From: CAZEXD01 sp964516865 | Lineage (GTDB): Bacteria; Patescibacteriota; Minisyncoccia; Minisyncoccales; Staskawiczbacteraceae | DNA length: 11,468 nt | Assembly: GCA_964516865.1 (NCBI GenBank) | Contig: CAZEXD010000021.1 | Span: forward strand, 1-11,468 | Direction of reading: 5' to 3' | In this document: positions 4,519 through 10,986 of the stretch, piece after piece | Numbering within the stretch: position 1 is the first letter of the stretch | Layout of the letters: the number at the start of each line of letters is the position of its first letter | Notes under the pieces: generated by a model | What the model saw: the letters and a program-made list of their open reading frames with translations, nothing else | Told to the model about the DNA's origin: nothing | Databases searched by the model: none | Translations under genes and position numbers: made by a program

Positions 4519-7245
4519 TTAAATAGGCTCTAAAACATTGGAACTCTTAACAGTTTTTCGGGGTTTGGGCGAAAAAGAGGGTATTTGAAAAATAATTTTT
4601 CCGGCACAAACATCAATGAAAACATTATCTCCTTCTTTAATTTCATTGGTTACTAATTTAAAAGATAGGGGGTCTAAAATTGTTCTTTGAATTACGCGTT
4701 TTAACGGCCGAGCGCCTAAATTTATATCAAAACCCTGCTCGGCTAACAATTCTTTGGCTTGCTCGGAAATCCGAATGCCAATATTTTTCGCTTTTAATCG
4801 TTTCTCTACTTTTGCCATTTCTAAATCCACAATTTTTTTGATTTCTTCTTTTCTTAAATGATTGAAAACTATAATCTCATCAATCCGATTCAAAAATTCT
4901 GGTCGGAATTGTTCTTTTAAAACATCCATTATTTTTTCTTTCATTGATTCTTTTTCGGCTATTTCTTCTTTGGTAATAAAACCCAAAGCAGACATTTTAT
5001 TGATGTATTCCGAACCAAGATTAGAGGTCATTATAATAATGGCGTTTTTAAACGAAGCAACCCTCCCCTTGGAATCAGTTAAACGACCGTCTTCAAAAAT
5101 TTGAAGCAAAATATTGAAAATCTCAGGATGGGCTTTTTCAATTTCGTCCAATAAAATTACAGAATAAGGTCTTCGCCGGATTTTTTCCGTCAGCTGTCCT
5201 CCTTCTTCATAACCAACATAACCGGGCGGAGAACCAATTATTTTGGCAACTGTATGCTTCTCCATATACTCGGACATATCAAGCCGAATAAGCGCTTTTT
5301 CGTCGTTAAATAAAAATTCTGCCAATGCCCGAGCGGTTTCAGTTTTGCCAACGCCAGTAGGACCCAAAAACAGAAAAGAGCCAAGGGGTTTATTTTCTTC
5401 GGAAATTCCTGCTCGAGAGCGTCTGATTGCTCGAGAAATGGCTTCGATTGCCTCTTGTTGACCAATTACCCTTTTATTTAATATTTTTTCCATATTTTCC
5501 AGTTTTTGCGCTTCTTCCGTCATTAGTTTGGTGACAGGGATTCCTGTCCAACGAGAAATAACTCCAGCCACATCTTCTTCGGTTATTTCTTCTCTAATGA
5601 AATGATGTTTTGCCTGAATTTTTACGAGTTTTCTTTCAACTGCTTTCAATTCTTTTAAAAGGGCGGGTATTTCTCCATATTTAATTTTCGCTACTTTTTC
5701 TAAATTTGCTTCCCTTTGAGCAATTTCTGTTTGATAAGACAATTCATCAATCTTTTTTCTGATTTCTTTGATTTTATTAATTAATTCTTTTTCCGCTTCC
5801 CACTTTACTCTAATGGCCTTGGCTTTTTCTTTTAAATCCGCTAAAGATCTTTCAATGGCTTTTAAACGTTTCTCAGAATAACCTTTTGATCCTTTTTCTT
5901 TTTTCAGCGCCTCTTTTTCAATTTCTAATTTTGTTATTTCTTTATTGTATTTTTCCAATTCAGAAGGCGCCGACTCCATTTCTAAACGCAAAGCGGACGC
6001 TGCCTCATCCATTAGATCAATCGCTTTATCGGGCAAAAAACGATCGGGAATATAACGGACGCTTAATTCCACTGCCGCTTTAATAGCGGCGTCCCTAATT
6101 CTAACTCCGTGATGAACTTCATATTTTTCTTTAATGCCGCGGAGAATGGCAATGGCGTCTTCTATACTTGGTTCTTGAATATAAATCGGCTGGAATCTTC
6201 TTTCTAAAGCCGCATCTTTTTCGATGTATTTTTGATATTCTTTTAGGGTAGTTGCCCCGATTGCGCGCAACTCACCTCTCGCGAGGGCTGGTTTTAATAA
6301 GTTTGAAGCGTCAATCGCCCCCTCTGCCGCTCCGGCGCCAACCAAGGTATGAAGTTCGTCAATAAACAAAACATAACGACCATTGGCTCGATTAATTTCT
6401 TTTAATAAGGCTTTTACCCTTATTTCAAATTCGCCACGATATTTTGTGCCAGCCACCAAAGCGCCTAAATCCAAAGAAATTACTTCTTTGTCTTTTAAAA
6501 ATTCTGGAACATTTCCTTGGGCAATTCGTTGGGCAAAGCCCTCTATAATTGCGGTTTTCCCCACGCCTGCCTCGCCAATTAAAACCGGATTGTTTTTTGT
6601 ACGCCGAGAAATAATTTGCATTAAACGTTTAATTTCATTTTCCCTTCCAATAATCGGATCTATTTTTCCACCCCGCGCCAAATCAGTCAGATTTCTCGTA
6701 TATTTTTCTATCACTTGATATTTCGATTCTGGCTCTGGATCAGTAATTCTGGCGCCTCCGCGGATCTGCGAAAGAATTTTTAAAAATGTCTCATAATCAA
6801 GTTTATTGGTTTTTATCGTATTAGAATCCAAAGCCCCCGGCTGTAAAAAAGTTACTTTTTCTAAAATGTTTTTGGCCTCAGTGGGTGTCTCTAACAAACC
6901 TAAAAACAAATGCTCAACGGAAATAAACTCATCGTTCATTTTAAATGCCTCCTGTCTGGCACGCTCCAAAACCTTTGCCATATCTTGGGTTAAATAAAAC
7001 TGACCAATGGCTGTTGGCGTAACGATGGTGGGAATCTTATTGATTTGCGTGTCAGTCTTTTTTCTTAAATTATCCACATCAATTCCTAATTTTTGCAAAA
7101 TAGTAATAATAATGCTTCCCTCTTGGGACAAAAGAGATAAAAGCAAATGCAGGGCGTCAACCTGCTGTTGGCCTCTTTCTTGGGCAATGTTTTGGGCGTT
7201 TAATATTGCTTCTTGGGCTTTATTGGTAAAGTTGGCTCCGTTCAT
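4519..7245 (-). CDS. clpB: ClpB-type AAA+ disaggregase with a ClpC-like LGF loop
   Basis: 908 aa, slightly longer than usual ClpB. Order: Clp N-domain with two repeats (about 1-150); AAA1 with Walker A GEAGVGKT (224-231), Walker B ending D296-E297, pore loop KYRG (268-271) and Arg fingers R349/R350; a long coiled-coil M domain (about 424-554), the hallmark of ClpB; AAA2 with Walker A GPTGVGKT (628-635), Walker B D700-E701, pore loop GYVG (675-678), R787 in RPEFLNRIDE and sensor-2 GAR (844-846). It would pull polypeptides out of aggregates with DnaK, in the cytoplasm. Odd: after MTSN (739-742) there is an insert relative to typical ClpB, with LGF at 754-756 at the spacing ClpC uses for its ClpP-docking loop. 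Transcription starts at a CIRCE-covered promoter. The next in-frame upstream triplets give no start before a stop, so 7245 is the start, yet it has no Shine-Dalgarno. Confidence 0.97.
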   Translation of the reverse strand: MNGANFTNKAQEAILNAQNIAQERGQQQVDALHLLLSLLSQEGSIIITILQKLGIDVDNLRKKTDTQINKIPTIVTPTAIGQFYLTQDMAKVLERARQEAFKMNDEFISVEHLFLGLLETPTEAKNILEKVTFLQPGALDSNTIKTNKLDYETFLKILSQIRGGARITDPEPESKYQVIEKYTRNLTDLARGGKIDPIIGRENEIKRLMQIISRRTKNNPVLIGEAGVGKTAIIEGFAQRIAQGNVPEFLKDKEVISLDLGALVAGTKYRGEFEIRVKALLKEINRANGRYVLFIDELHTLVGAGAAEGAIDASNLLKPALARGELRAIGATTLKEYQKYIEKDAALERRFQPIYIQEPSIEDAIAILRGIKEKYEVHHGVRIRDAAIKAAVELSVRYIPDRFLPDKAIDLMDEAASALRLEMESAPSELEKYNKEITKLEIEKEALKKEKGSKGYSEKRLKAIERSLADLKEKAKAIRVKWEAEKELINKIKEIRKKIDELSYQTEIAQREANLEKVAKIKYGEIPALLKELKAVERKLVKIQAKHHFIREEITEEDVAGVISRWTGIPVTKLMTEEAQKLENMEKILNKRVIGQQEAIEAISRAIRRSRAGISEENKPLGSFLFLGPTGVGKTETARALAEFLFNDEKALIRLDMSEYMEKHTVAKIIGSPPGYVGYEEGGQLTEKIRRRPYSVILLDEIEKAHPEIFNILLQIFEDGRLTDSKGRVASFKNAIIIMTSNLGSEYINKMSALGFITKEEIAEKESMKEKIMDVLKEQFRPEFLNRIDEIIVFNHLRKEEIKKIVDLEMAKVEKRLKAKNIGIRISEQAKELLAEQGFDINLGARPLKRVIQRTILDPLSFKLVTNEIKEGDNVFIDVCAGKIIFQIPSFSPKPRKTVKSSNVLEPI

Positions 7246-7406
7246 ATTAATATAATGCGAATGACACTAATTGGGCTTTGGCGATTCGCTATTTGCTAGA
7301 CGAAAGTTTACGATAATTCCTATAATTAAGATTTGCTCCTTCGCGACATTCGCATATCATTTGTGGGTTTACATTATCATTATACCATTATTTTTATTTT
7401 GGTATA
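7246..7406 (-). promoter_or_regulatory. Long structured leader of clpB
   Basis: If transcription begins near 7406, the leader is about 160 nt. It opens with TATACCA (7406-7400) able to pair with TGGTATA (7387-7381) at the very 5' end. A 9-nt inverted pair, ATGCGAATG (7355-7347) and CATTCGCAT (7263-7255), brackets most of the rest and ends 9 nt before the AUG. No Shine-Dalgarno precedes the AUG. A heat-responsive leader is possible but only inferred. The open frame at about 7357-7270 has no start codon and is not called a gene. Confidence 0.4.
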
Positions 7407-7412
7407 TATTCC

Positions 7413-7442
7413 AGTATATATCAATTAGCACTCTCAAGTCAA
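7413..7442 (-). promoter_or_regulatory. clpB promoter overlapped by CIRCE
   Basis: TTGACT (7442-7437) as -35, 18-nt spacer, TATACT (7418-7413) as -10; TATATA at 7420-7415 with a 16-nt spacer is an alternative. The -35 box lies in the spacer of the CIRCE operator and one CIRCE arm lies between the two boxes, so a bound repressor would block polymerase. Confidence 0.65.
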
Positions 7443-7451
7443 GATTGCTAA
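7425..7451. promoter_or_regulatory. CIRCE operator (HrcA-binding site)
   Basis: TTAGCACTC (7425-7433), 9 nt, GATTGCTAA (7443-7451). The consensus is TTAGCACTC-N9-GAGTGCTAA: the left arm is perfect and the right arm has one mismatch. In family knowledge this is the binding site of the heat-shock repressor HrcA, usually before groE or dnaK and in some lineages before clpB. Here it lies over the clpB promoter. hrcA itself is not in the window. Confidence 0.9.
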
Positions 7452-7511
7452 ATAATATGGGCACACGGCTACTTAATAATTTGCGATCGCTTTTTATTAC
7501 GCATATTTGAT

Positions 7512-7560
7512 AAAAAATAAAAAGCGCCCGAAGAAAAGCCATTGGCTTTCCGCCGGGCGC
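7512..7560 (-). terminator. Strong terminator behind the 75-aa ORF unit
   Basis: GCGCCCG (7560-7554) pairs with CGGGCGC (7530-7524), with an inner stem GAAAGCC/GGCTTTTC (one bulge, AAT loop). Five Ts, an A, and six Ts follow (7523-7512). It separates this unit from the clpB promoter. The 125 bp between the ORF stop and this stem hold only very short frames. Confidence 0.9.
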
Positions 7561-7685
7561 CAAACCTCCCAAAAAGAACCTATTGCACCACGCGTCATTA
7601 CTCAATCACCTTGGTCAACAACAATAGCGCGCGGCAGCATCTTGAACCAATTATACCCCCTTGAGTTGATTGACGGTTGAACAAA

Positions 7686-7913
7686 TTACAGACGGTAGCC
7701 GCCACTGATTGGCGGTCTACCCTCGTGAAAAGGTACAAGCAGGGACCGCCCTAATTGACAGAAGCAAAACCCTATGCGGGGGCAGAGTCCTTTGCGTAGC
7801 AGCCCCTCGGCGTCCTTGTTCCAGTTGTCGGGGAAGCAGTAGCTTTGACATCTCTTTACGCGATCATCAAAGGCTTTTTTGGCGGGAGATGACTCTTGAT
7901 TTGAGCTTGCCAT
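7686..7913 (-). CDS. 75-aa cysteine-containing protein of unknown function, behind an attenuator
   Basis: The ATG at 7913 is chosen because AAGGAG (7926-7921) precedes it by 7 nt, the best Shine-Dalgarno in the window beside that of the zinc-ribbon gene. The frame is open further up to 8021, but that part runs through the terminator stem. The protein begins MASSNQESSPAKKAFDDR, carries C22, C26, C44, C50 and C52, and ends ISGGYRL. There is no membrane segment and no family I recognise. C22-x3-C26 with C50-x-C52 could bind a metal or form disulfides. By hand count the frame is about 53% G+C with GC-rich codons, clearly above its AT-rich neighbours, which suggests transfer or an overlapping RNA function. 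The Shine-Dalgarno can pair with TCCTT (7937-7933), and a 7-bp hairpin (7980-7962) lies before it. Coding status is likely, not certain. Confidence 0.55.
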   Translation of the reverse strand: MASSNQESSPAKKAFDDRVKRCQSYCFPDNWNKDAEGLLRKGLCPRIGFCFCQLGRSLLVPFHEGRPPISGGYRL

Positions 7914-7985
7914 CCCAAATCTCCTTTTTAATAAGGAACAATGCTTTCCCGATGGCTTTTCGCCACCCACAGCGGGCGGCAGAAC

Positions 7986-8012
7986 AAAAAAGCCCCTTTC
8001 AGGAAAGGGACT
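7986..8012 (-). terminator. Attenuator terminator (also terminates htrA read-through)
   Basis: Minus strand AGTCCCTTT (8012-8004) pairs with AAAGGGGCT (7999-7991) over 9 bp with one U-G, loop CCTG, then a run of six Ts (7991-7986; the first also forms the outermost pair). It is the first terminator behind htrA and also lies inside the leader transcript from the 8141-8170 promoter. Its 5' arm is shared with the antiterminator. Confidence 0.8.
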
Positions 8013-8076
8013 ATTTTGCAAATTTCTATTTCTAGTTTCTAATTACTAATTTCTAATTATGCAAAACAGTCCTTTT
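8004..8076 (-). promoter_or_regulatory. Antiterminator stem competing with the attenuator terminator
   Basis: Segment 2, AAAAGGACTGTTTTGC (8076-8061), can pair with segment 3, GCAAAATAGTCCCTTT (8019-8004): 12 consecutive pairs including one G-U, one mismatch, then 3 more. Segment 3 contains the whole 5' core of the terminator stem, so the two structures exclude each other. Segment 2 can instead pair upstream (AAAAGG 8076-8071 with CCTTTT 8087-8082, 5-nt loop), which would free segment 3 for termination. The roughly 41-nt loop holds two copies of the decamer TTTCTAATTA (plus strand, 8037-8046 and 8051-8060). Confidence 0.65.
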
Positions 8077-8130
8077 CCCAAAAAAGGCGAAAAAGAAGAA
8101 ACAATTCTGGCTCATCAGCGCTTTTTTCAT
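8053..8130 (-). CDS. Phe-rich leader peptide (25 codons)
   Basis: ATG at 8130, TAG at 8055-8053. Residues 10-18 read CFFFFAFFG: six Phe codons in seven positions (TTC TTC TTT TTC GCC TTT TTT). This recalls the leader peptides PheL and PheM that control pheA and pheST in enteric bacteria. The Phe run overlaps segment 1 of the RNA (8087-8082), and the last codons (19-24) make up segment 2. A ribosome held at the Phe codons would cover segment 1 and leave segment 2 free to form the antiterminator; one that reaches the stop would cover the 3' half of segment 2 and let the terminator form. Weak points: no Shine-Dalgarno, the AUG is only about 4 nt from the predicted transcription start (near-leaderless), an internal ATG at 8115 is an alternative, and T-rich DNA encodes Phe by chance. 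Confidence 0.5.
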   Translation of the reverse strand: MKKALMSQNCFFFFAFFGKRTVLHN

Positions 8131-8140
8131 ATATGTTTGT

Positions 8141-8170
8141 AGTTTAGCAAAAACCAAAACTCCCTGTCAA
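8141..8170 (-). promoter_or_regulatory. Promoter of the leader/attenuator unit
   Basis: Perfect -35 TTGACA (8170-8165), 18-nt spacer, TAAACT (8146-8141) as -10. It begins 13 bp behind the htrA stop. The predicted start of transcription is near 8134. Confidence 0.65.
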
Positions 8171-8183
8171 GCCGTTTGCAAAA

Positions 8184-9482
8184 TTAATTGCTCCGCTCGC
8201 CAAGAACCGCCTCCAAATCCATTTCTTTATCCCCGCGTAAAACACGCAAGGTTATTTTGTCTCCCACGTTGTGTTTCTGAATTATTTTTGACAAAGAATT
8301 TTCTTGAGTGATTTTTTCATCATTAACTTCCAAAATTATATCACCCTCTTTAATCCCGGCTTTGTCAGCCGCGGAACCGGAAACAACCGCCGCTTCTCCT
8401 TTTTCTCCCCTAATTACCCACGCTCCATAATCAACGCTTAAATTGTTTTTTTCTTTTATGTTTTCATTAATTAAGGTATATCTAATGCCTAAAAACGGAT
8501 AAACGATTTTTCCCGTTTCCTTCACCCGCGCGAGGGCCTTTTTTGCTATATTGATAGGAATGGCAAAACCAATATTTTGGGCTGTTTCCGCCATTGCAGT
8601 GTTAATACCAATGACCTCTCCTTTTAAATTTAAAAGGGGGCCGCCGGAGTTACCCTTATTAATAGCGGCATCGGTTTGAATAATATCTTCTAAAATCTCA
8701 ACATAACCCCCAGAACCCAAGGCGCTGATTGTTCTACTTAAACCCGAAATCACTCCCACGGAAACTGTGTTTCGAAATTCGCCCAAGGCATTGCCAATAG
8801 CAATCACGGTCTGACCTATCTGAAGTTTATCAGAATCACCCAGTTTCACTATAGGAAAGGAATTCTTTTGATTTTTGGCATTTATTTTAAGAACGGCTAA
8901 ATCCTGAACGGGGTCCTTGGCAAGAATTTTTGCTGGATACCTCTTGCCATCAGTGGTAAAAATCGTATATTCGGCTTTTTCATCAAAAATAACGTGTTTG
9001 TTTGTTAAAACCAAGCCGTCTTCAGAAACAATAAAACCCGTTCCACCCCCCACTTCTTGTTTTTCCAGTCCTTTTTGACGATAGCCGGGTATCTGAAAGT
9101 AAGGGTCAATTTCCGGAAAGGGACTGTAAAAATACTGTTCTATTATGGGAACATCTTTGGAAATAATAATGCTTACCACGGCTGGCGAATATTTTTTTAC
9201 CGCCTCAATAATCGCTTCTTCTTGTGATGTTTGAGGAATATACTCTTTAATTATTTCAGTATTCTTTTTAAGCAGAGGAAAATCAGTATCTATTTTTTTA
9301 AAATAATCTGTAAATTGCAAACAATATTCACTGGCTAAAAAGCCAGCTATCAAACCGAAAAAAGAGGATAAAATTACCGTCAAAATAATTATGAAAGAAA
9401 AACGATTCTTAAAAAAATTTCTAAAATAATTTTTTATTTGATTTAAAAGAGAGGATAGATTTATTGGCTCCATTTCATACAT
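8184..9482 (-). CDS. htrA: Membrane-anchored HtrA (DegP/DegS family) serine protease with one PDZ domain
   Basis: 432 aa. A cytoplasmic basic tip and one hydrophobic helix (29-52) anchor it, leaving the protease outside the membrane. The S1C protease domain covers about 90-320 with an intact triad: H163 (LTNKHVI), D194 (DPVQDLAVLKI), S279 (GNSGGPL). One PDZ domain follows at about 327-428 with GIKEGDIILEVND as its core. A single PDZ and an N-terminal anchor match DegS-like or Gram-positive HtrA architecture rather than soluble two-PDZ DegP. It should degrade or process misfolded exported proteins. It lies 62 bp behind two glycosyltransferases; no terminator is visible in that gap, so co-transcription is possible. 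No clear Shine-Dalgarno precedes the ATG at 9482; a second ATG is residue 4. Read-through ends at the attenuator terminator. No CIRCE or other heat-shock site was seen upstream. Confidence 0.97.
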   Translation of the reverse strand: MYEMEPINLSSLLNQIKNYFRNFFKNRFSFIIILTVILSSFFGLIAGFLASEYCLQFTDYFKKIDTDFPLLKKNTEIIKEYIPQTSQEEAIIEAVKKYSPAVVSIIISKDVPIIEQYFYSPFPEIDPYFQIPGYRQKGLEKQEVGGGTGFIVSEDGLVLTNKHVIFDEKAEYTIFTTDGKRYPAKILAKDPVQDLAVLKINAKNQKNSFPIVKLGDSDKLQIGQTVIAIGNALGEFRNTVSVGVISGLSRTISALGSGGYVEILEDIIQTDAAINKGNSGGPLLNLKGEVIGINTAMAETAQNIGFAIPINIAKKALARVKETGKIVYPFLGIRYTLINENIKEKNNLSVDYGAWVIRGEKGEAAVVSGSAADKAGIKEGDIILEVNDEKITQENSLSKIIQKHNVGDKITLRVLRGDKEMDLEAVLGERSN

Positions 9483-9544
9483 ATTTTTTTATATTTAAAA
9501 ATAATAAATGCCTCTGTTTTTTTAAATGTTTAAACTTTTAATTT

Positions 9545-10246
9545 TTATATTTTATCATAATGATTGAATTGATATTTAAAAATATCTGTCCTCACCGGAC
9601 CTTTAAAAATCATGTATAATTCGCATAATAAATATTTGAAACTGGTTCTAAACCAACCATCCTTGCGAAATCTTCTATCAGAAATAAAAATTTTACAAGA
9701 TTTTATAATGCCGTATTTACCCACTTTCTTTGCTCTTCTGGCTAAATCATGATCTTCGGCTAATTTTATTGTCTCGTCATAACCACCAACCTTTAAAAAA
9801 ATGTCTCTTTTTACCAAAATTCCTTGCGAAGCATGAGGTAAAATCTTCTCCAACATAATAATATACCAATTGTAAAAATTAAAAGTCAAGCGGACAAACG
9901 GTTTTTTGCCAATAGGCAACAAACAAAAAGCGGCAAAATCAAGTTTTCTTTTTTCAATCTCTTCCAAGGCTTTTTCAAAAAATTTTTCCGGCAAAACAGC
10001 GTCAGCGTCCAAAAAAAACAACCATTCGCCTCTGGCGAATTTCGCTCCTTCGTTCCTGCCTCTCGCCGGCAAGCCACCTTTAACAATTCGGCAACCGTAT
10101 TTTTGGGCGATAGAAACAGTATTGTCAAGGGAACCGGCGTCGGCAACAATTATTTCATAGTCGTTAAAATTCTGTTTTTTTAGCGACTCTAAAACAAAAG
10201 GGAGGTATTTCTTTTCGTTTAAAGTTGGAATTATAACGCTAATCAT
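9545..10246 (-). CDS. GT-A family 2 glycosyltransferase
   Basis: 233 aa, a bare GT2 domain with no membrane helices beyond a mild hydrophobic patch near 127-137. It opens ISVIIPTLNEKKYL with a nucleotide-binding DAGS (36-39). The metal-binding DxD is D80-A-D82 in WLFFLDADAVLP. GGYDE (154-158) and the acidic E164-D165-H166-D167 form the acceptor/catalytic region. PARGRNEGAKFARGEW before the DxD resembles small GT2 enzymes of the kind often annotated as TIGR04283-like, but the donor and acceptor sugars cannot be read. It starts 8 bp behind the preceding glycosyltransferase stop, so they form an operon and probably serve the same glycan or lipid-linked sugar pathway. No Shine-Dalgarno is visible, so translation may rely on coupling. 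Confidence 0.93.
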   Translation of the reverse strand: MISVIIPTLNEKKYLPFVLESLKKQNFNDYEIIVADAGSLDNTVSIAQKYGCRIVKGGLPARGRNEGAKFARGEWLFFLDADAVLPEKFFEKALEEIEKRKLDFAAFCLLPIGKKPFVRLTFNFYNWYIIMLEKILPHASQGILVKRDIFLKVGGYDETIKLAEDHDLARRAKKVGKYGIIKSCKIFISDRRFRKDGWFRTSFKYLLCELYMIFKGPVRTDIFKYQFNHYDKI

Positions 10247-10254
10247 TTTTTAAC

Positions 10255-10986
10255 TTAAAAGCCGAGGCTAAAATAATTTTTCATTTCTTTTTTTATTTTT
10301 TCTTTTATTTCCTTGTCTCGGCAATGTTTCAAAAATAAACTTAAAATCAAATACCACATTTTAGGATTCATCCCAAATTTGCTTTTTGATAATCCGCCAC
10401 ATCTTTTTAAATTCGGGATCATTACTTCTTTTATTATATAACCATTTTTTATCGCCTCAATATTCATTTCTGTTTCTATCTCAAAATAGTTGCTTTTTAG
10501 GTTTAGCCTATCCCAATCTTTTCTTCTGATGGCACGAAAACCGGCTAACGGATCAGAAGCCCTAAAACCAATAAAGCGGAAGGGTGGTTTTGGAAAAAAT
10601 AAATCATAAAAATGAAAAAGTGTCCTCATAGGAGGATAATCTAATTTTGATTTCTTTTTGCTTCGGCAACCCAAAACAAGGTTTGCCGTTTTTAATTTTG
10701 CCAAAAGTTTGGGAATATAATAACCCGGGTCAGTGCCATCGCCGTCCATAAAGATTAAAATATCTCCTCTGCTTCTTTTTACCCCCTCTCGCATTTGCCT
10801 GCCCTTGCCCCTTTTTTTCATTAGTATCACTTTCGCGCCTAATTTTTCAGCAATAATCGGCGTATAATCATTTGAAACATCAACCACGATTATTTCTGAT
10901 TCTTTTTTTATTTTATCGGGAATGGAACAAATAGTTTTCGCAATCCCCTCTTCCTCGTTTAAAGTTGGAATGATAATAGAAAGCAT
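10255..10986 (-). CDS. GT2 glycosyltransferase, polyprenyl-phosphate sugar synthase type
   Basis: 243 aa. It opens LSIIIPTLNEEEGI, continues with EIIVVDVSND (31-40) and carries the metal-binding D81-G-D83-G-TDP in ILIFMDGDGTDP. D145-P-LAGFRAI (145-153) and FEIETEM (168-174) are typical of the DPM1/DPG-synthase branch, which moves a sugar from a nucleotide to polyprenyl phosphate on the cytoplasmic membrane face. SDPLAGFR is the acceptor-loop motif of that branch. There are no C-terminal membrane helices, so it resembles the soluble, short form. Compared with typical enzymes the second acidic motif reads DVSND rather than DDGS, a mild deviation. First gene of the glycosyltransferase-htrA cluster as read. 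The start at 10986 lacks a Shine-Dalgarno; the upstream 35 bp is very AT-rich with repeated GAAAATT. Confidence 0.93.
   Translation of the reverse strand: MLSIIIPTLNEEEGIAKTICSIPDKIKKESEIIVVDVSNDYTPIIAEKLGAKVILMKKRGKGRQMREGVKRSRGDILIFMDGDGTDPGYYIPKLLAKLKTANLVLGCRSKKKSKLDYPPMRTLFHFYDLFFPKPPFRFIGFRASDPLAGFRAIRRKDWDRLNLKSNYFEIETEMNIEAIKNGYIIKEVMIPNLKRCGGLSKSKFGMNPKMWYLILSLFLKHCRDKEIKEKIKKEMKNYFSLGF

Noticed and set aside
7497..7598. 33-codon minus frame with three Trp and a GGTGAT site before its ATG
   Set aside because: Most of its second half is the terminator stem and T-run, so the codons are explained by the hairpin. A second leader peptide cannot be excluded but is not supported.
7709..8035. 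108-codon plus-strand frame opposite the 75-aa ORF and the attenuator
   Set aside because: It runs antisense through the terminator and the Shine-Dalgarno-backed minus gene, and no ribosome site or promoter was seen for it.
7561..8035. tmRNA, RNase P RNA, SRP RNA or T-box in the G+C-rich intergenic stretch
   Set aside because: None of the conserved cores of these RNAs was found on either strand, while an ORF with a good Shine-Dalgarno explains part of the composition.
8037..8060. Short CRISPR-like direct repeat (TTTCTAATTA twice)
   Set aside because: Only two 10-nt copies 4 bp apart in AT-rich loop sequence; no spacer pattern.
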